Positions 24,586-32,601 of a stretch of DNA of 64,000 nt are shown in pieces; the first letter of the stretch is position 1; each line of letters starts with the position of its first letter. The notes under the pieces are model-generated. The model did not search any database, had not been told where the DNA came from, and was given only the letters and a program-made list of their open reading frames with translations. Position numbers and translations under genes: made by a program. The stretch is from Streptomyces griseoincarnatus (GTDB lineage: Bacteria; Actinomycetota; Actinomycetes; Streptomycetales; Streptomycetaceae). The stretch lies in contig BMTH01000005.1 of assembly GCA_014649575.1 (NCBI GenBank), positions 420,722 to 484,721 on the forward strand, in the 5' to 3' direction.

Positions 24586-26172
24586 CTACCAGCTGGTCTT
24601 CCGGGAGAGCTGCCACAACATCATGATCGTGGAGGGGTCCAGGGCGCGCTCGGCGCCGGAGATCTCCCGGCTCGCCGCCACGTACTGCCGGCCCTGCCAC
24701 AGCGGGAGCAGCCGCGCGTCGTTCACGAGGATCTGCTGGGCCTCCTCGAACTGCTTCACCACGTTGCCCCGGTCGCTCTCGCGGCGGGAGCTGGGCAGCA
24801 GATCGTTGACGATCTTCTTGGCCTCGTACGGCGTGCCGAGCGCGTTCTGTTCGCCGACGAACGGGGCGATGAAGTTGTCCGCGTCCGGGAAGTCCGGGAA
24901 CCAGCCACGGCCGAAGACCGGGTACTCGCCCTTCTGGTAGCCCTCGACGTAGGTCTTCCAGGGGCGGCTCTTCAGCGTGACGTCGAACAGCTCGGACGCC
25001 TCCAGCTGCCGCTCCAGCTCCTTGAACTCCAGGGCGGTCTCGGAACCGTAGCGGTCCGAGGTGTACCAGAGGGTGAGCGGCACCCGCTCGGTGATGCCGG
25101 CGTCGCGGAGGATCTCGCGGGCCTTGTCGGCGTCGGGCTCGCCGAAGTCGTCGAAGAAGCCGGTGGTGTGTCCGGTCAGGCCCTTGGGGACCATCGAGTA
25201 CAACGGGTCGACGGTGTCCTTGTAGACCTTGTGGGCGATCGCGGCGCGGTCGACGAGCTGTGCGATGGCCTGGCGCACGGCCTTCTTGCCGGCCCACGGG
25301 TCCTTCGGGTTGAACACCAGGTAGTTGATGTCGGTGCCGGAGCCCTCGATGAGCTGGATCTCCTCCTCCTTGGAGGTCCTGCCCTGAAGCTTGACGATGT
25401 CGCCCGCGGCCAGACCTCGGTAGGTGAGGTCGATGCGCTTGTCGCGCAGCGCCCCGACCATCTCGCCGGAGTCCTGGTAGTAGCGGATGGTGACCGCGTT
25501 GTTCTTCCGGTCGGCGTAGCCCTTGTAGTTGTCGTTGCGGACCAGCCGGGCCTCCTCGCCCTCCTCGTACGACTGGAGGGTGTACGGGCCCGATCCGACG
25601 ACGCTCTTCTCCTCGCGGAGCGACCCCGCGGGGTAGGAGTCGGGGTCGACGATCGACATCGCGGGGGTGGCGAGCACGAACGGGAAGGTGGTGTCGGGCT
25701 TGTTGAGGTAGAAGACCACTTCGCGCTCGTTCGGCGCCTGGACCCGCTCGAGGCTGCCCAGCAGACCGGCCGGGCCGCCGTTGACGTTGATCTGGCGGAT
25801 GCGGTCGATCGAGTGCTTGACCGCCTTCGCGTCCAGTCTGCCGCCGTCGGAGAAGGTGAGTCCCTCGCGCAGCTCGCAGCGGAACACCTGGTTGGAGGTG
25901 TCGGAGAACTCGCACTTCTCCGCCGCGTCCGGCTGGGGGGTCGTCGCACCGATCGGGTAACTCAGCAGCGTCTGGTAGATGTTGCGGAACAGCTCCCAGG
26001 AGCTGTCCCAGGACGCGGCAGGATCCAGCGTGCTCGGCGAGCTGGTGGTTCCCACGACGATGGGGCCCTCGTCCTCCGGGCTGTCGGACGCCAGGACGCC
26101 ACATCCGGTCACCAGGGACGATATGGACGCGATGGCCGCCACCCGCCGCAGGCATCGATTCCGGTTGAACAC
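24586..26172 (-). CDS. ABC transporter solute-binding lipoprotein, family 5 (peptide type)
   Basis: 528 residues from GTG 26172, 7 bases after GAGGAG. The signal peptide ends LVTGC with lipobox cysteine C24. The mature part has the SBP_bac_5 pattern: TLDPAASWDSSWELFRNIYQ, LREGLTFSDGGRLDAKAVKH, SIVDPDSYPAG, VVGSGPYTL and KAVRQAIAQLVDR. Such proteins capture oligopeptides or similar ligands for an ABC importer. No permease or ATPase gene is adjacent, so its partner must be elsewhere or it may act in sensing. Confidence 0.92.
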   Translation of the reverse strand: MFNRNRCLRRVAAIASISSLVTGCGVLASDSPEDEGPIVVGTTSSPSTLDPAASWDSSWELFRNIYQTLLSYPIGATTPQPDAAEKCEFSDTSNQVFRCELREGLTFSDGGRLDAKAVKHSIDRIRQINVNGGPAGLLGSLERVQAPNEREVVFYLNKPDTTFPFVLATPAMSIVDPDSYPAGSLREEKSVVGSGPYTLQSYEEGEEARLVRNDNYKGYADRKNNAVTIRYYQDSGEMVGALRDKRIDLTYRGLAAGDIVKLQGRTSKEEEIQLIEGSGTDINYLVFNPKDPWAGKKAVRQAIAQLVDRAAIAHKVYKDTVDPLYSMVPKGLTGHTTGFFDDFGEPDADKAREILRDAGITERVPLTLWYTSDRYGSETALEFKELERQLEASELFDVTLKSRPWKTYVEGYQKGEYPVFGRGWFPDFPDADNFIAPFVGEQNALGTPYEAKKIVNDLLPSSRRESDRGNVVKQFEEAQQILVNDARLLPLWQGRQYVAASREISGAERALDPSTIMMLWQLSRKTSW

Positions 26173-26309
26173 GCGCACGCTCCTCGATCTGCCATACCAA
26201 GGGTCGGCGAACGATACCGCAGTGACACACCGGCTGACCCTCCTCGGAAGGACCCTTGAGATCAACTGGCGGATGACTACGTTGTCACGTGCGTTCCGTG
26301 TCCAGAACG

Positions 26310-26349
26310 CCGACACGGACGCCGTTTTCGTCAACGGCGTCCGTGTCGG
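26310..26349 (-). terminator. Perfect 17-bp hairpin, probable terminator of the SDR operon
   Basis: CCGACACGGACGCCGTT (26310-26326) and AACGGCGTCCGTGTCGG (26333-26349) pair perfectly around TTCGTC. It lies about 130 bases beyond the stop of the minus-strand SDR pair and in front of the solute-binding protein promoter, where it would insulate the two units. Confidence 0.8.
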
Positions 26350-26414
26350 ACGGGGCGGTGGTGACCGGTGCGCACGCGTGGTGCGCGGTGCCGGCACGCG
26401 GATCCGGACCCGGG

Positions 26415-26460
26415 GTTCCGGCTCACGGATCCGGCTCACGGATCCGGCTCACGGAACCGG
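26415..26460. repeat. 13-bp tandem repeat, about 3.5 copies
   Basis: Units start at 26415, 26428 and 26441, and a partial unit begins at 26454. The consensus is GATCCGGCTCACG. The first unit reads GTTCC and the last GAACC, so the ends of the array are also complementary to each other (GGTTCCG with CGGAACC). The function could be a second terminator or a protein-binding array. Confidence 0.8.
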
Positions 26461-26480
26461 TGGTACGGCCGTGGTACGGA

Positions 26481-27239
26481 TCAGCCGACGCCGGCGTTGA
26501 GGAAGATGCCGCCGTCGACGACCAGGGTCTGGCCGGTGACCCAGTCGGACTGGTCCGAGGTGAGGAACGCGGTCGCGCCGCCGATGTCGGACGGCACGCC
26601 GAGCCGGCCCAGCGGGTAGGACGCGGCGGCCTCCTCCTCCCGGCCCTCGTACAGCGCCTGCGCGAACTTGGTCTTCACCACCGCCGGGGCGATGGCGTTG
26701 ACCCGCACCTTGGGCGCGAACTCGTGTGCCAGCTGCTGGGTGAGGTTGATCAGCGCGGCCTTGCTGACGCCGTACGCGGCGATGAAGGGCGAGGGGGCGA
26801 TGCCCGCGACGGAGGCGATGTTCACGATCGCGCCGCCGTTGTCCTTCTGCCAGGCGTGCCAGGTCTTCTGCGCGAAGCCCAGCGCCGAGATCACGTTGGT
26901 CTCGAAGACCTTGCGCGCCACGTTCAGGTCGAGGTCGGCGATCGGCCCGAACACGGGGTTGGTGCCCGCGTTGTTGACCAGGTAGTCGACCCGGCCGAAG
27001 GCCTCCATCACGCGCTCGACGGCGAGTGCCTGGTGCGCCTCGTCGTGCGCCTTGCCGGCCACGTGGACGGCCCGGTCGGCGCCGAGCTTCTCGACGGCCT
27101 CCTTGAGGGCGTCCTCGTTGCGTCCGGTGATGCAGACCCGGTCGCCGCGCGCGACCAGCGCCTCGGCGACGCCGTAGCCGATGCCGCGGCTGGCGCCCGT
27201 GATCAGGGCGACCTTGCCGGTGGGTTCCACTGTCGTCAT
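26481..27239 (-). CDS. SDR family oxidoreductase (FabG-like)
   Basis: 252 residues. TGASRGIG (residues 14-21), NNAGTNPVFGP, and the catalytic NIASVAGIA...YGVSK motif are all present. VDGGIFLNAG closes the protein. It is the second gene of a two-gene operon, 11 bases behind another SDR. Both resemble 3-oxoacyl-ACP/CoA reductases. Pairing of two such genes suggests acyl-CoA or steroid-like redox steps, but the substrate cannot be fixed. Confidence 0.93.
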   Translation of the reverse strand: MTTVEPTGKVALITGASRGIGYGVAEALVARGDRVCITGRNEDALKEAVEKLGADRAVHVAGKAHDEAHQALAVERVMEAFGRVDYLVNNAGTNPVFGPIADLDLNVARKVFETNVISALGFAQKTWHAWQKDNGGAIVNIASVAGIAPSPFIAAYGVSKAALINLTQQLAHEFAPKVRVNAIAPAVVKTKFAQALYEGREEEAAASYPLGRLGVPSDIGGATAFLTSDQSDWVTGQTLVVDGGIFLNAGVG

Positions 27240-27250
27240 GTCCGGGTCCT

Positions 27251-28012
27251 TTAGTCGAGCGGTCCGCCGGCCACGTACAGCACCTGGCCGGAGACGAAGC
27301 CTGCCGCGTCCGCGGCGAAGAAGGCGATGGCGTTGGCGATGTCCTCGGGCTCGCCGACGCGGGCGACGGGGATCTGGGTGGCGGCGGCGGCCTTGAAGTC
27401 CTCGAAGCCCATGCCGACGCGGTCGGCGGTGGCCTTCGTCATCTCGGTGGCGATGAAGCCGGGGGCGACGGCGTTGGCGGTGACGCCGAACTTGCCGAGC
27501 TCCTTGGCCAGGGTCTTGGTGAAGCCCTGCAGACCGGCCTTGGCGGCCGAGTAGTTGACCTGGCCGCGGTTGCCGAGCGCGGAGGAGGACGACAGGTTGA
27601 CGATGCGGCCGAAGCCGGCGTCCACCATGTGCTTCTGGCAGGCCTTCGACATCAGGAAGGCGCCGCGCAGGTGCACGTTCATGACGGTGTCCCAGTCGGA
27701 GACGCTCATCTTGAACAGCAGGTTGTCGCGCAGGACGCCCGCGTTGTTGACCAGGATCGTCGGCGCGCCGAGCTCCTCGGCGACGCGGGCGACGGCCGCC
27801 TCGACCTGCGCCTCGTCGGAGACGTCGCAGCCGACCGCGATCGCCTTGCCACCGGCGGCGGTGATCTTCTCGACGGTGTCCTTGCAGGCGGCCTCGTCGA
27901 GGTCCAGCACGGCGACCGCGCGACCCTCGGCGGCCAGTCGTACGGCGGTGGCGGCGCCGATGCCGCGTGCGGCGCCGGTGACGACCGCGACCCGCTGCTC
28001 AGTGGTGGACAT
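27251..28012 (-). CDS. fabG: 3-oxoacyl-ACP reductase-like SDR
   Basis: 253 residues. TGAARGIG lies at about residues 12-19. NNAGVLRDNLLFKM is characteristic of FabG proteins, as is the catalytic NLSSSSALGNRGQVNYSAAK and the ending FVSGQVLYVAGGP. It reduces a 3-oxoacyl thioester in type II fatty acid or related metabolism. First gene of the pair. A possible operator lies about 53 bases upstream. Confidence 0.93.
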   Translation of the reverse strand: MSTTEQRVAVVTGAARGIGAATAVRLAAEGRAVAVLDLDEAACKDTVEKITAAGGKAIAVGCDVSDEAQVEAAVARVAEELGAPTILVNNAGVLRDNLLFKMSVSDWDTVMNVHLRGAFLMSKACQKHMVDAGFGRIVNLSSSSALGNRGQVNYSAAKAGLQGFTKTLAKELGKFGVTANAVAPGFIATEMTKATADRVGMGFEDFKAAAATQIPVARVGEPEDIANAIAFFAADAAGFVSGQVLYVAGGPLD

Positions 28013-28064
28013 TGCTGCTTCTCCTCGCCCTTGGGATGCGGCTCCTGCGGCCGGCTCGAATCGG

Positions 28065-28078
28065 TGAGCGACCGCTTA
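28065..28078. promoter_or_regulatory. Possible operator upstream of the SDR operon
   Basis: TGAGCGACCGCTTA is a 14-bp dyad (TGAGCG/CGCTTA, one mismatch) in the promoter region of the fabG-like gene. AGCG-N2-CGCT-type sites are common for TetR-like regulators of actinobacterial acyl-CoA metabolism. No regulator gene is adjacent. Confidence 0.45.
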
Positions 28079-28287
28079 GTACCTTCAGCAGACGTGACGC
28101 TAGAAGCCCTGGCACCCGGTGTCAACGGCGCACCGCGCGTGTGTGATCCATTCCCCGCGGCCGGGCGGGCCCCTCCGGCGTCCCGTTCACCCCCGCGGCA
28201 CCCGATCGGCCCAGCGTTGCGCGCCGTCGGGGCGGGCGGAAACTAGCGTCGAAGCGCGAGTTTCCGCGGCCGGAAAGGAGGCGCCCG

Positions 28288-28845
28288 ATGCGCCGTCGCA
28301 CCGGTGCCATAGGCACGCTGATCGCGCTCGCCGCGATCGTGCCGATGGCCGACATCGCCCACGCCCAGGACCTGGACTGCAGCGACTTCACCTACCAGGA
28401 GGACGCGCAGACCTTCTTCGAGATGGACCGCAGTGACCCGCACCGGCTGGACGAGGACCCCGGCCCGGACGACGGCATCGCCTGCGAGGCGCTCCCCCGC
28501 CGGGGCCTGACCTCCTCCACGTTCCGTCCGGCCCCGGCCTCCCGCCCGCCGACGCCGACCCCGAGCCGCACGCCGACGGCCTCTCCCACCCGGCCCACGC
28601 CCACGCCGACGCGCACGGCCGCCCCGACCCGGACCGCGACACCGACGCCCACGCCCACGCCCACGCCCACCGCGACGGCGTCCCCGACGCGCACCTCCGC
28701 GGCCCCCGCCCCGACCCGCGGCGTCCAGGGCGGCCTGGGCGGCACCTCGGCCGACGGCCCGACGGCCTGGGACCTCGGCATCGGCGCCACATTCGTCAGC
28801 GGCGCACTCCTGGCCACGGGCTACGTCATCCGCCGCCGCACCTGA
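28288..28845 (+). CDS. Secreted Excalibur calcium-binding domain protein with Pro-Thr linker and C-terminal membrane segment
   Basis: 185 residues. The signal peptide ends near HAQDLDC. The Excalibur module at about residues 28-70 has the order DCSDFTYQEDAQTFF, DPHRLDEDPGPDDG, ACE, which is a DxDxDG-like calcium loop. Residues about 78-145 are dense PT repeats typical of wall-spanning stalks. A hydrophobic helix (LGIGATFVSGALLATGYVI) and RRRT close the chain. No LPxTG-type sorting motif is visible, so it is probably membrane-anchored. GGAAAGGAGG precedes the ATG. Confidence 0.88.
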   Translation: MRRRTGAIGTLIALAAIVPMADIAHAQDLDCSDFTYQEDAQTFFEMDRSDPHRLDEDPGPDDGIACEALPRRGLTSSTFRPAPASRPPTPTPSRTPTASPTRPTPTPTRTAAPTRTATPTPTPTPTPTATASPTRTSAAPAPTRGVQGGLGGTSADGPTAWDLGIGATFVSGALLATGYVIRRRT

Positions 28846-29203
28846 CACGCACGGCGTCGGGCAGCGCGGGACGCGGCAACCCGTACCGCCGCGGCGACCA
28901 CTGCGCCACAGGCCGCCGGGATCCCGCGAACTCCGGCCGCCGGGACAACGGCCCGTGGCGCCTCCCCGCCGGATTCGCCCGCCGACGAAGTCACCGGCTG
29001 CCCGAGCAGGGCGCGAACGCGCGGTCCCCGGCCGCGGGTGCGACGGCGGACGGTTCCGCGCCGCACCCGCGATCCGACGCGTGGCGTCCGGCTCATCCGC
29101 CCACGGGCAGCTGCATGCATCCGGGCCCGGTGGGCAGCACGGCCCCGGGCACCTTCGGATACACGGCTGCCCCGCTCACGCCCCGCGTCGGCGGACCCCC
29201 GGC
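28846..29203. other. Intergenic, nothing recognised
   Basis: 358 bases between the convergent Excalibur and DUF3037 genes. Open frames here give Arg/Ala/Gly-rich translations without family resemblance. No strong hairpin was found by eye. Confidence 0.5.
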
Positions 29204-29587
29204 CTACCGGACCAGCAGGTCCAGCAAGCGTTCCGTTTCCGCCCCCGGGTCCGCCGTCAGGCCCGTGTGGACCGGACCCGGCTGGACGATCGTCGAGCGG
29301 GGGGCGATCAGCCAGCGGAAGCGGCGGCCGGGGTCGTCGTGGGCCGCCTGGCCCGCCGCGTCGCCGCCCGCGCAGACGCCTTCGACCGCGCGCAGCGCGG
29401 CCCGTACGCCGGGGACGTCGGCGGCGGGGTCGAGGGCGAGCAGCCGGGCCTCGTCGAGGTGGGTGCGGGCGCCGACGTAGGAGAGGGGCCGGCAGTACAC
29501 CAGCACCCCCGCGTTGATGCGTTCGCCGCGTTCGATGCGTGGCACGACGTGCAGCAGCGCGTACTCGTAGACGTGCAGGTCGCTCAC
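29204..29587 (-). CDS. DUF3037 family protein
   Basis: 127 residues from a GTG that overlaps the stop of the HipA-like gene (GTGA), with GAGGGGG upstream. It contains YEYALLHVVPRIERGERINA, VLVYCRP and RTHLDEARLLALDP, the DUF3037 pattern. Function is unknown. DUF3037 genes are repeatedly found directly downstream of this class of HipA-like kinase genes, which suggests a partner or substrate. Confidence 0.88.
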   Translation of the reverse strand: MSDLHVYEYALLHVVPRIERGERINAGVLVYCRPLSYVGARTHLDEARLLALDPAADVPGVRAALRAVEGVCAGGDAAGQAAHDDPGRRFRWLIAPRSTIVQPGPVHTGLTADPGAETERLLDLLVR

Positions 29588-30348
29588 CGGTCCCCCTCGA
29601 GGCCCTCGATGCGGTCGTGGATCCCCGCGGCGCGGGCGAGCAGCGGGCGGGCGTAGGCGCGCCGGAGGTCGTCGGGGCTGTCGAAGCCCGGCTCGCCGGC
29701 CAGCCACACGTCGGGGACCTGGGCGGTGACCTCGGCCAGCAGGTCCTCGGTGATGCGCGGGGCCAGGTCCGCCGCCGCCGTGGCGATGTCCGGCGCTGCG
29801 CCCCGCAGGGCGTGGTCGGAGGCGTCGTAGGGGCGGGCGGCGGAAGCCTCGGCGCCGGGCCAGTTGTGGTGCCAGATCATGGTCGCGCCGTGGTCGATGA
29901 GCCACAGTTCCCCGCGCCGGAGCAGCATGTTGGGGTTGCGCCAGGACCGGTCGACGTTGTTGACCAGGGCGTCGAACCACACGATCCGGCCCGCCTCCTC
30001 GGGGCTCACCTGGAAGGCGAGCGGGTCGAAGCCGAGCGCGCCGGAGAGGAAGTCCGTCCCGAGGTTGGTGCCGCCGCTGGACTTCAGCAACTGCTGCACC
30101 TCCGGGTCGGGTTCGCCGAGCCCGAGCACCGGGTCGAGCTCGACGGTGACCAGGCGCGGCACCCGCAGTCCCAGCCGGCGGGCCAGTTCCCCGCAGACGA
30201 CCTCGGCGACGAGCGTCTTGCGGCCCTGTCCGGCGCCGGTGAACTTCAGCGCGTAGGTGCCGAGGTCGTCCGCCTCGATCAGTCCGGGGAGCGAGCCGCC
30301 CTCGCGCAGCGGCGCGATGAATCGGGTCGCGATGACTTCCTTGAGCAT
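29584..30348 (-). CDS. HipA-like family kinase
   Basis: 254 residues, shorter than HipA toxin kinases (about 440). Kinase-like elements are visible: YALKFTGAGQGRKTLVAEVV, the catalytic-loop-like NNVDRSWRNPN near residues 129-139, and a metal-binding LIDHG near 149. It lacks the N-terminal HipA subdomain, and no HipB-like antitoxin is next to it. The following gene is DUF3037, translationally coupled. A role as protein or small-molecule kinase is plausible; toxin function is not shown. Confidence 0.85.
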   Translation of the reverse strand: MLKEVIATRFIAPLREGGSLPGLIEADDLGTYALKFTGAGQGRKTLVAEVVCGELARRLGLRVPRLVTVELDPVLGLGEPDPEVQQLLKSSGGTNLGTDFLSGALGFDPLAFQVSPEEAGRIVWFDALVNNVDRSWRNPNMLLRRGELWLIDHGATMIWHHNWPGAEASAARPYDASDHALRGAAPDIATAAADLAPRITEDLLAEVTAQVPDVWLAGEPGFDSPDDLRRAYARPLLARAAGIHDRIEGLEGDR

Positions 30349-30549
30349 CGCCCCAGGCTACTGGCGTGTCGCCGCACGTCGGAGGCGGCCCGGTGGTGCG
30401 CCGCCGGTGAGCGACAGGCAACCGACAGCTGTGGCTTACGCCCCTCCGACCGCACGCAGGCGAAGCTCTCCGCACCGCCTGAACGGCGTGGGCCCGCCGA
30501 CCGTACCTGTTTCCAGATCACGCTTCATCCCCCGAAGGGACACACCGGC

Positions 30550-31029
30550 ATGACCGTATCGTTCCAGCCCGCATCGGGACCCGCCCGCCGCACGGTGGTG
30601 GCGGCCGCGGGGGCGGCCGGCCTCGCCGTGGCGCTGACCGCGTGCGGAGGTTCCGACGACGGCGCGACAGCCGCTCCCGCCGAGTCCGGCGGCGCGGCGG
30701 ACGACGCCGCGAACGGCGGCGGCTCGGGCGGGAGTGCCGGCGGCACGCCGCTCGCCTCGACCGCCGACATCCCCGAGGGCGGCGGCAAGGTGTTCGCCGA
30801 CCAGAGGGTGGTGGTCGTGCAGCCGTCGGCGGGCGAGTTCAAGGCGTACTCCGCGACCTGCACCCACCAGGGCTGCGCGGTGAAGAGCGTCTCCGACGGG
30901 CTCATCAACTGCCCCTGCCACAACAGCAACTTCTCCGTCACCGACGGCAGTGTGAGCAGCGGCCCGGCGACCGAGCCGCTGCCGGAGGTGCGGATCACCG
31001 TCGACGGTGACTCCATCACCCTCGCCTGA
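30550..31029 (+). CDS. Tat-exported Rieske 2Fe-2S lipoprotein
   Basis: 159 residues. Twin arginines R13-R14 and a hydrophobic stretch precede a lipobox LTAC with C32. A Ser/Gly/Ala linker follows to residue 65. The Rieske cluster motif is CTHQGC (C104, H106) and CPCH (C121, H124), with C109 and C123 placed for the usual disulfide. GPATEPLPEVRITVDGDSITL is the typical ending. It is probably an extracytoplasmic electron carrier, with no partner oxidase adjacent. GAAGGGA lies before the ATG. Confidence 0.93.
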   Translation: MTVSFQPASGPARRTVVAAAGAAGLAVALTACGGSDDGATAAPAESGGAADDAANGGGSGGSAGGTPLASTADIPEGGGKVFADQRVVVVQPSAGEFKAYSATCTHQGCAVKSVSDGLINCPCHNSNFSVTDGSVSSGPATEPLPEVRITVDGDSITLA

Positions 31030-31100
31030 ACGGCCGAACCCGTGCACGATGAGCTGGTCCGTGCACCGCACACGCACAGTACGACAGCAGAAGGGGCCGT

Positions 31101-31571
31101 ATGACCGCCACGCAGCGCCGGGGTCGCAAGATCATGATGACGCCCGGGGAGCTGGACGGCTTCCTCACCGAACAGCGCACCTGCCGGGTCGCCACGGTGT
31201 CCGCCGACGGCATGCCGCACGTGAGCACCCTGTGGTTCGTGTGGGACGGCGTCTCGATGTGGCTGTACTCGGTGGTGCGCAGCAGGCGCTTCGCGGACCT
31301 GCGGCGCGATCCCCGGGTGGCGGTCGTGGTCGACACGGGCGAGGAGTACGACGAGCTGCGCGGCGCGGAGCTGTCCGGACGGGTGGAGTTCGTGGGCGAG
31401 ATCCCGCGCACCGGTGAGCTCCGGGCGGAACTGGACGTGCCGGAGACGCTGTTCGCCCGGAAGAACTTCGGCCTTGACGAGATGCCGCACGACGGACGGC
31501 ACGCGTGGCTGCGGCTGACCCCGGAGAAGATCGTGTCCTGGGACTTCAGGAAGCTGGCGCAGCTGTCCTGA
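31101..31571 (+). CDS. Pyridoxamine 5'-phosphate oxidase-like split-barrel protein (F420/FMN)
   Basis: 156 residues. MTPGELDGFLTEQRTCRVAT, VSADGMPHVSTLWFVWDG and LRRDPRVAVVVDTGE follow the pattern of actinobacterial split-barrel flavin or F420 enzymes. The reaction is unknown. AGAAGGGG precedes the ATG. The last 26 bases overlap the convergent LysR gene. Confidence 0.88.
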   Translation: MTATQRRGRKIMMTPGELDGFLTEQRTCRVATVSADGMPHVSTLWFVWDGVSMWLYSVVRSRRFADLRRDPRVAVVVDTGEEYDELRGAELSGRVEFVGEIPRTGELRAELDVPETLFARKNFGLDEMPHDGRHAWLRLTPEKIVSWDFRKLAQLS

Positions 31572-32526
31572 CGCCCTCCCGGGGAACCCCGGGCCCGGAC
31601 TCGGGGGCGTCACCCGTCGGTGCGCCCCCGACCCGCTCCCCCGCCGCCCGCAGCGCCCGCACCGCCGCCCGGATCGACGGGCGGCGGTCCGCGTCGGCGC
31701 GCCAGACGACGAACACGTGCCGCCGGACGCGCTGACGCAGCGGCACGGTCACCACCCCGCCGGGCAGCGGGTCGCGTCCCAGCAGCGGCGCGACGCACAC
31801 CCCGAGCCCCGCGGCCACCAGATTGAGCTGGGTGTGACTCTCGGCCGCGCGGTGCGCCACGATCGGCTCGACGCCCTTGGACCGCAGGGTGAACATCAGC
31901 CACTCGTGGCAGAACTCGCCCTCGCCCCAGGTGATCCACTCGTCCTCGGCCAGCTCGGCGAGGTCGATCTCGTCCCGTCCGGCGAGCGGGTGGAAGGCCG
32001 GGAGCGCGACGTCGGCCGGGTCGTCCAGCAGCAGCGCCTTGACCAGCCCGTCGGGCAGCGGCATCGGCTTGTTGTACCAGTCGAGCACCACCGCGAGGTC
32101 GAGGTCGCCGCGGACCACACCCCGGATGCCGTTCTCGGGCTCCATCTCCCGCGACCGCACCCGCAGTGCCGGGTGGCGTTCCCTCAGGTCGGCGAGCGCG
32201 GCGGGGAACAGCCCGCGCGCGGCGGTCGGGAACGCGGAGATCCGCAACTCGCCCGCGACCTGCCCGCGCTGCGCCTCCAGGTCGGCCTGGGCCAGCTCCA
32301 CCTGGGACAGGATGCGCGCGGCGTGCTCGGCGAGCAGCCGGCCCGCGTCCGTGAGCCGCACCCCGCGCCCGTGCTTGGCGAGGAGCCGCTGACCCACCTC
32401 GCGCTCCAGCTTGGCCATCTGCTGCGAGACGGCCGAGGTGGTGATGTGCAGCCCTTCCGCCGCACCGCTGACCGAGCCGTGCCGGGCGAGGGCGTCGAGG
32501 GTGCGCAGGCGCTCCAGATTCAACAT
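31546..32526 (-). CDS. LysR family transcriptional regulator
   Basis: 326 residues. The N-terminal winged HTH reads LNLERLRTLDALARHGSVSG and AAEGLHITTSAVSQQMAKLE. The C-terminal effector domain is periplasmic-binding-protein-like (LRISAFPTAARGLFPAALAD, DLDLAVVLDW). It diverges from an EamA exporter gene, whose expression it probably controls together with its own. Confidence 0.95.
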   Translation of the reverse strand: MLNLERLRTLDALARHGSVSGAAEGLHITTSAVSQQMAKLEREVGQRLLAKHGRGVRLTDAGRLLAEHAARILSQVELAQADLEAQRGQVAGELRISAFPTAARGLFPAALADLRERHPALRVRSREMEPENGIRGVVRGDLDLAVVLDWYNKPMPLPDGLVKALLLDDPADVALPAFHPLAGRDEIDLAELAEDEWITWGEGEFCHEWLMFTLRSKGVEPIVAHRAAESHTQLNLVAAGLGVCVAPLLGRDPLPGGVVTVPLRQRVRRHVFVVWRADADRRPSIRAAVRALRAAGERVGGAPTGDAPESGPGVPREGVRTAAPAS

Positions 32527-32533
32527 GTAAGTG

Positions 32534-32576
32534 ATGCTACGAGATACCACGTGCAATTTCTCGATTATGCTACGAG
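32534..32576. promoter_or_regulatory. Direct repeats in the LysR/EamA promoter
   Basis: ATGCTACGAG occurs at 32534-32543 and again at 32567-32576, exactly 33 bp apart. Both fall within the 75-base gap between divergent starts, which is also AT-richer than the surroundings. Likely regulator contact sites. Confidence 0.65.
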
Positions 32577-32601
32577 GTGGGTCTGCTCCATCGTTACCGG
32601 C

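Larger units (their letters stand above)
26173..26480. other. Intergenic region with strong dyads and tandem repeats
   Basis: 308 bases between the solute-binding protein start and the SDR stop. It contains the 17-bp hairpin at 26310-26349 and the 13-bp repeats at 26415-26460. The first 130 bases presumably hold the promoter of the solute-binding protein gene. No coding sequence is supported. Confidence 0.6.

Noticed and set aside
28560..28690. DNA tandem repeat or CRISPR-like array in the Excalibur gene
   Set aside because: The periodic sequence encodes a Pro-Thr stalk within an intact gene. There are no equal spacers.
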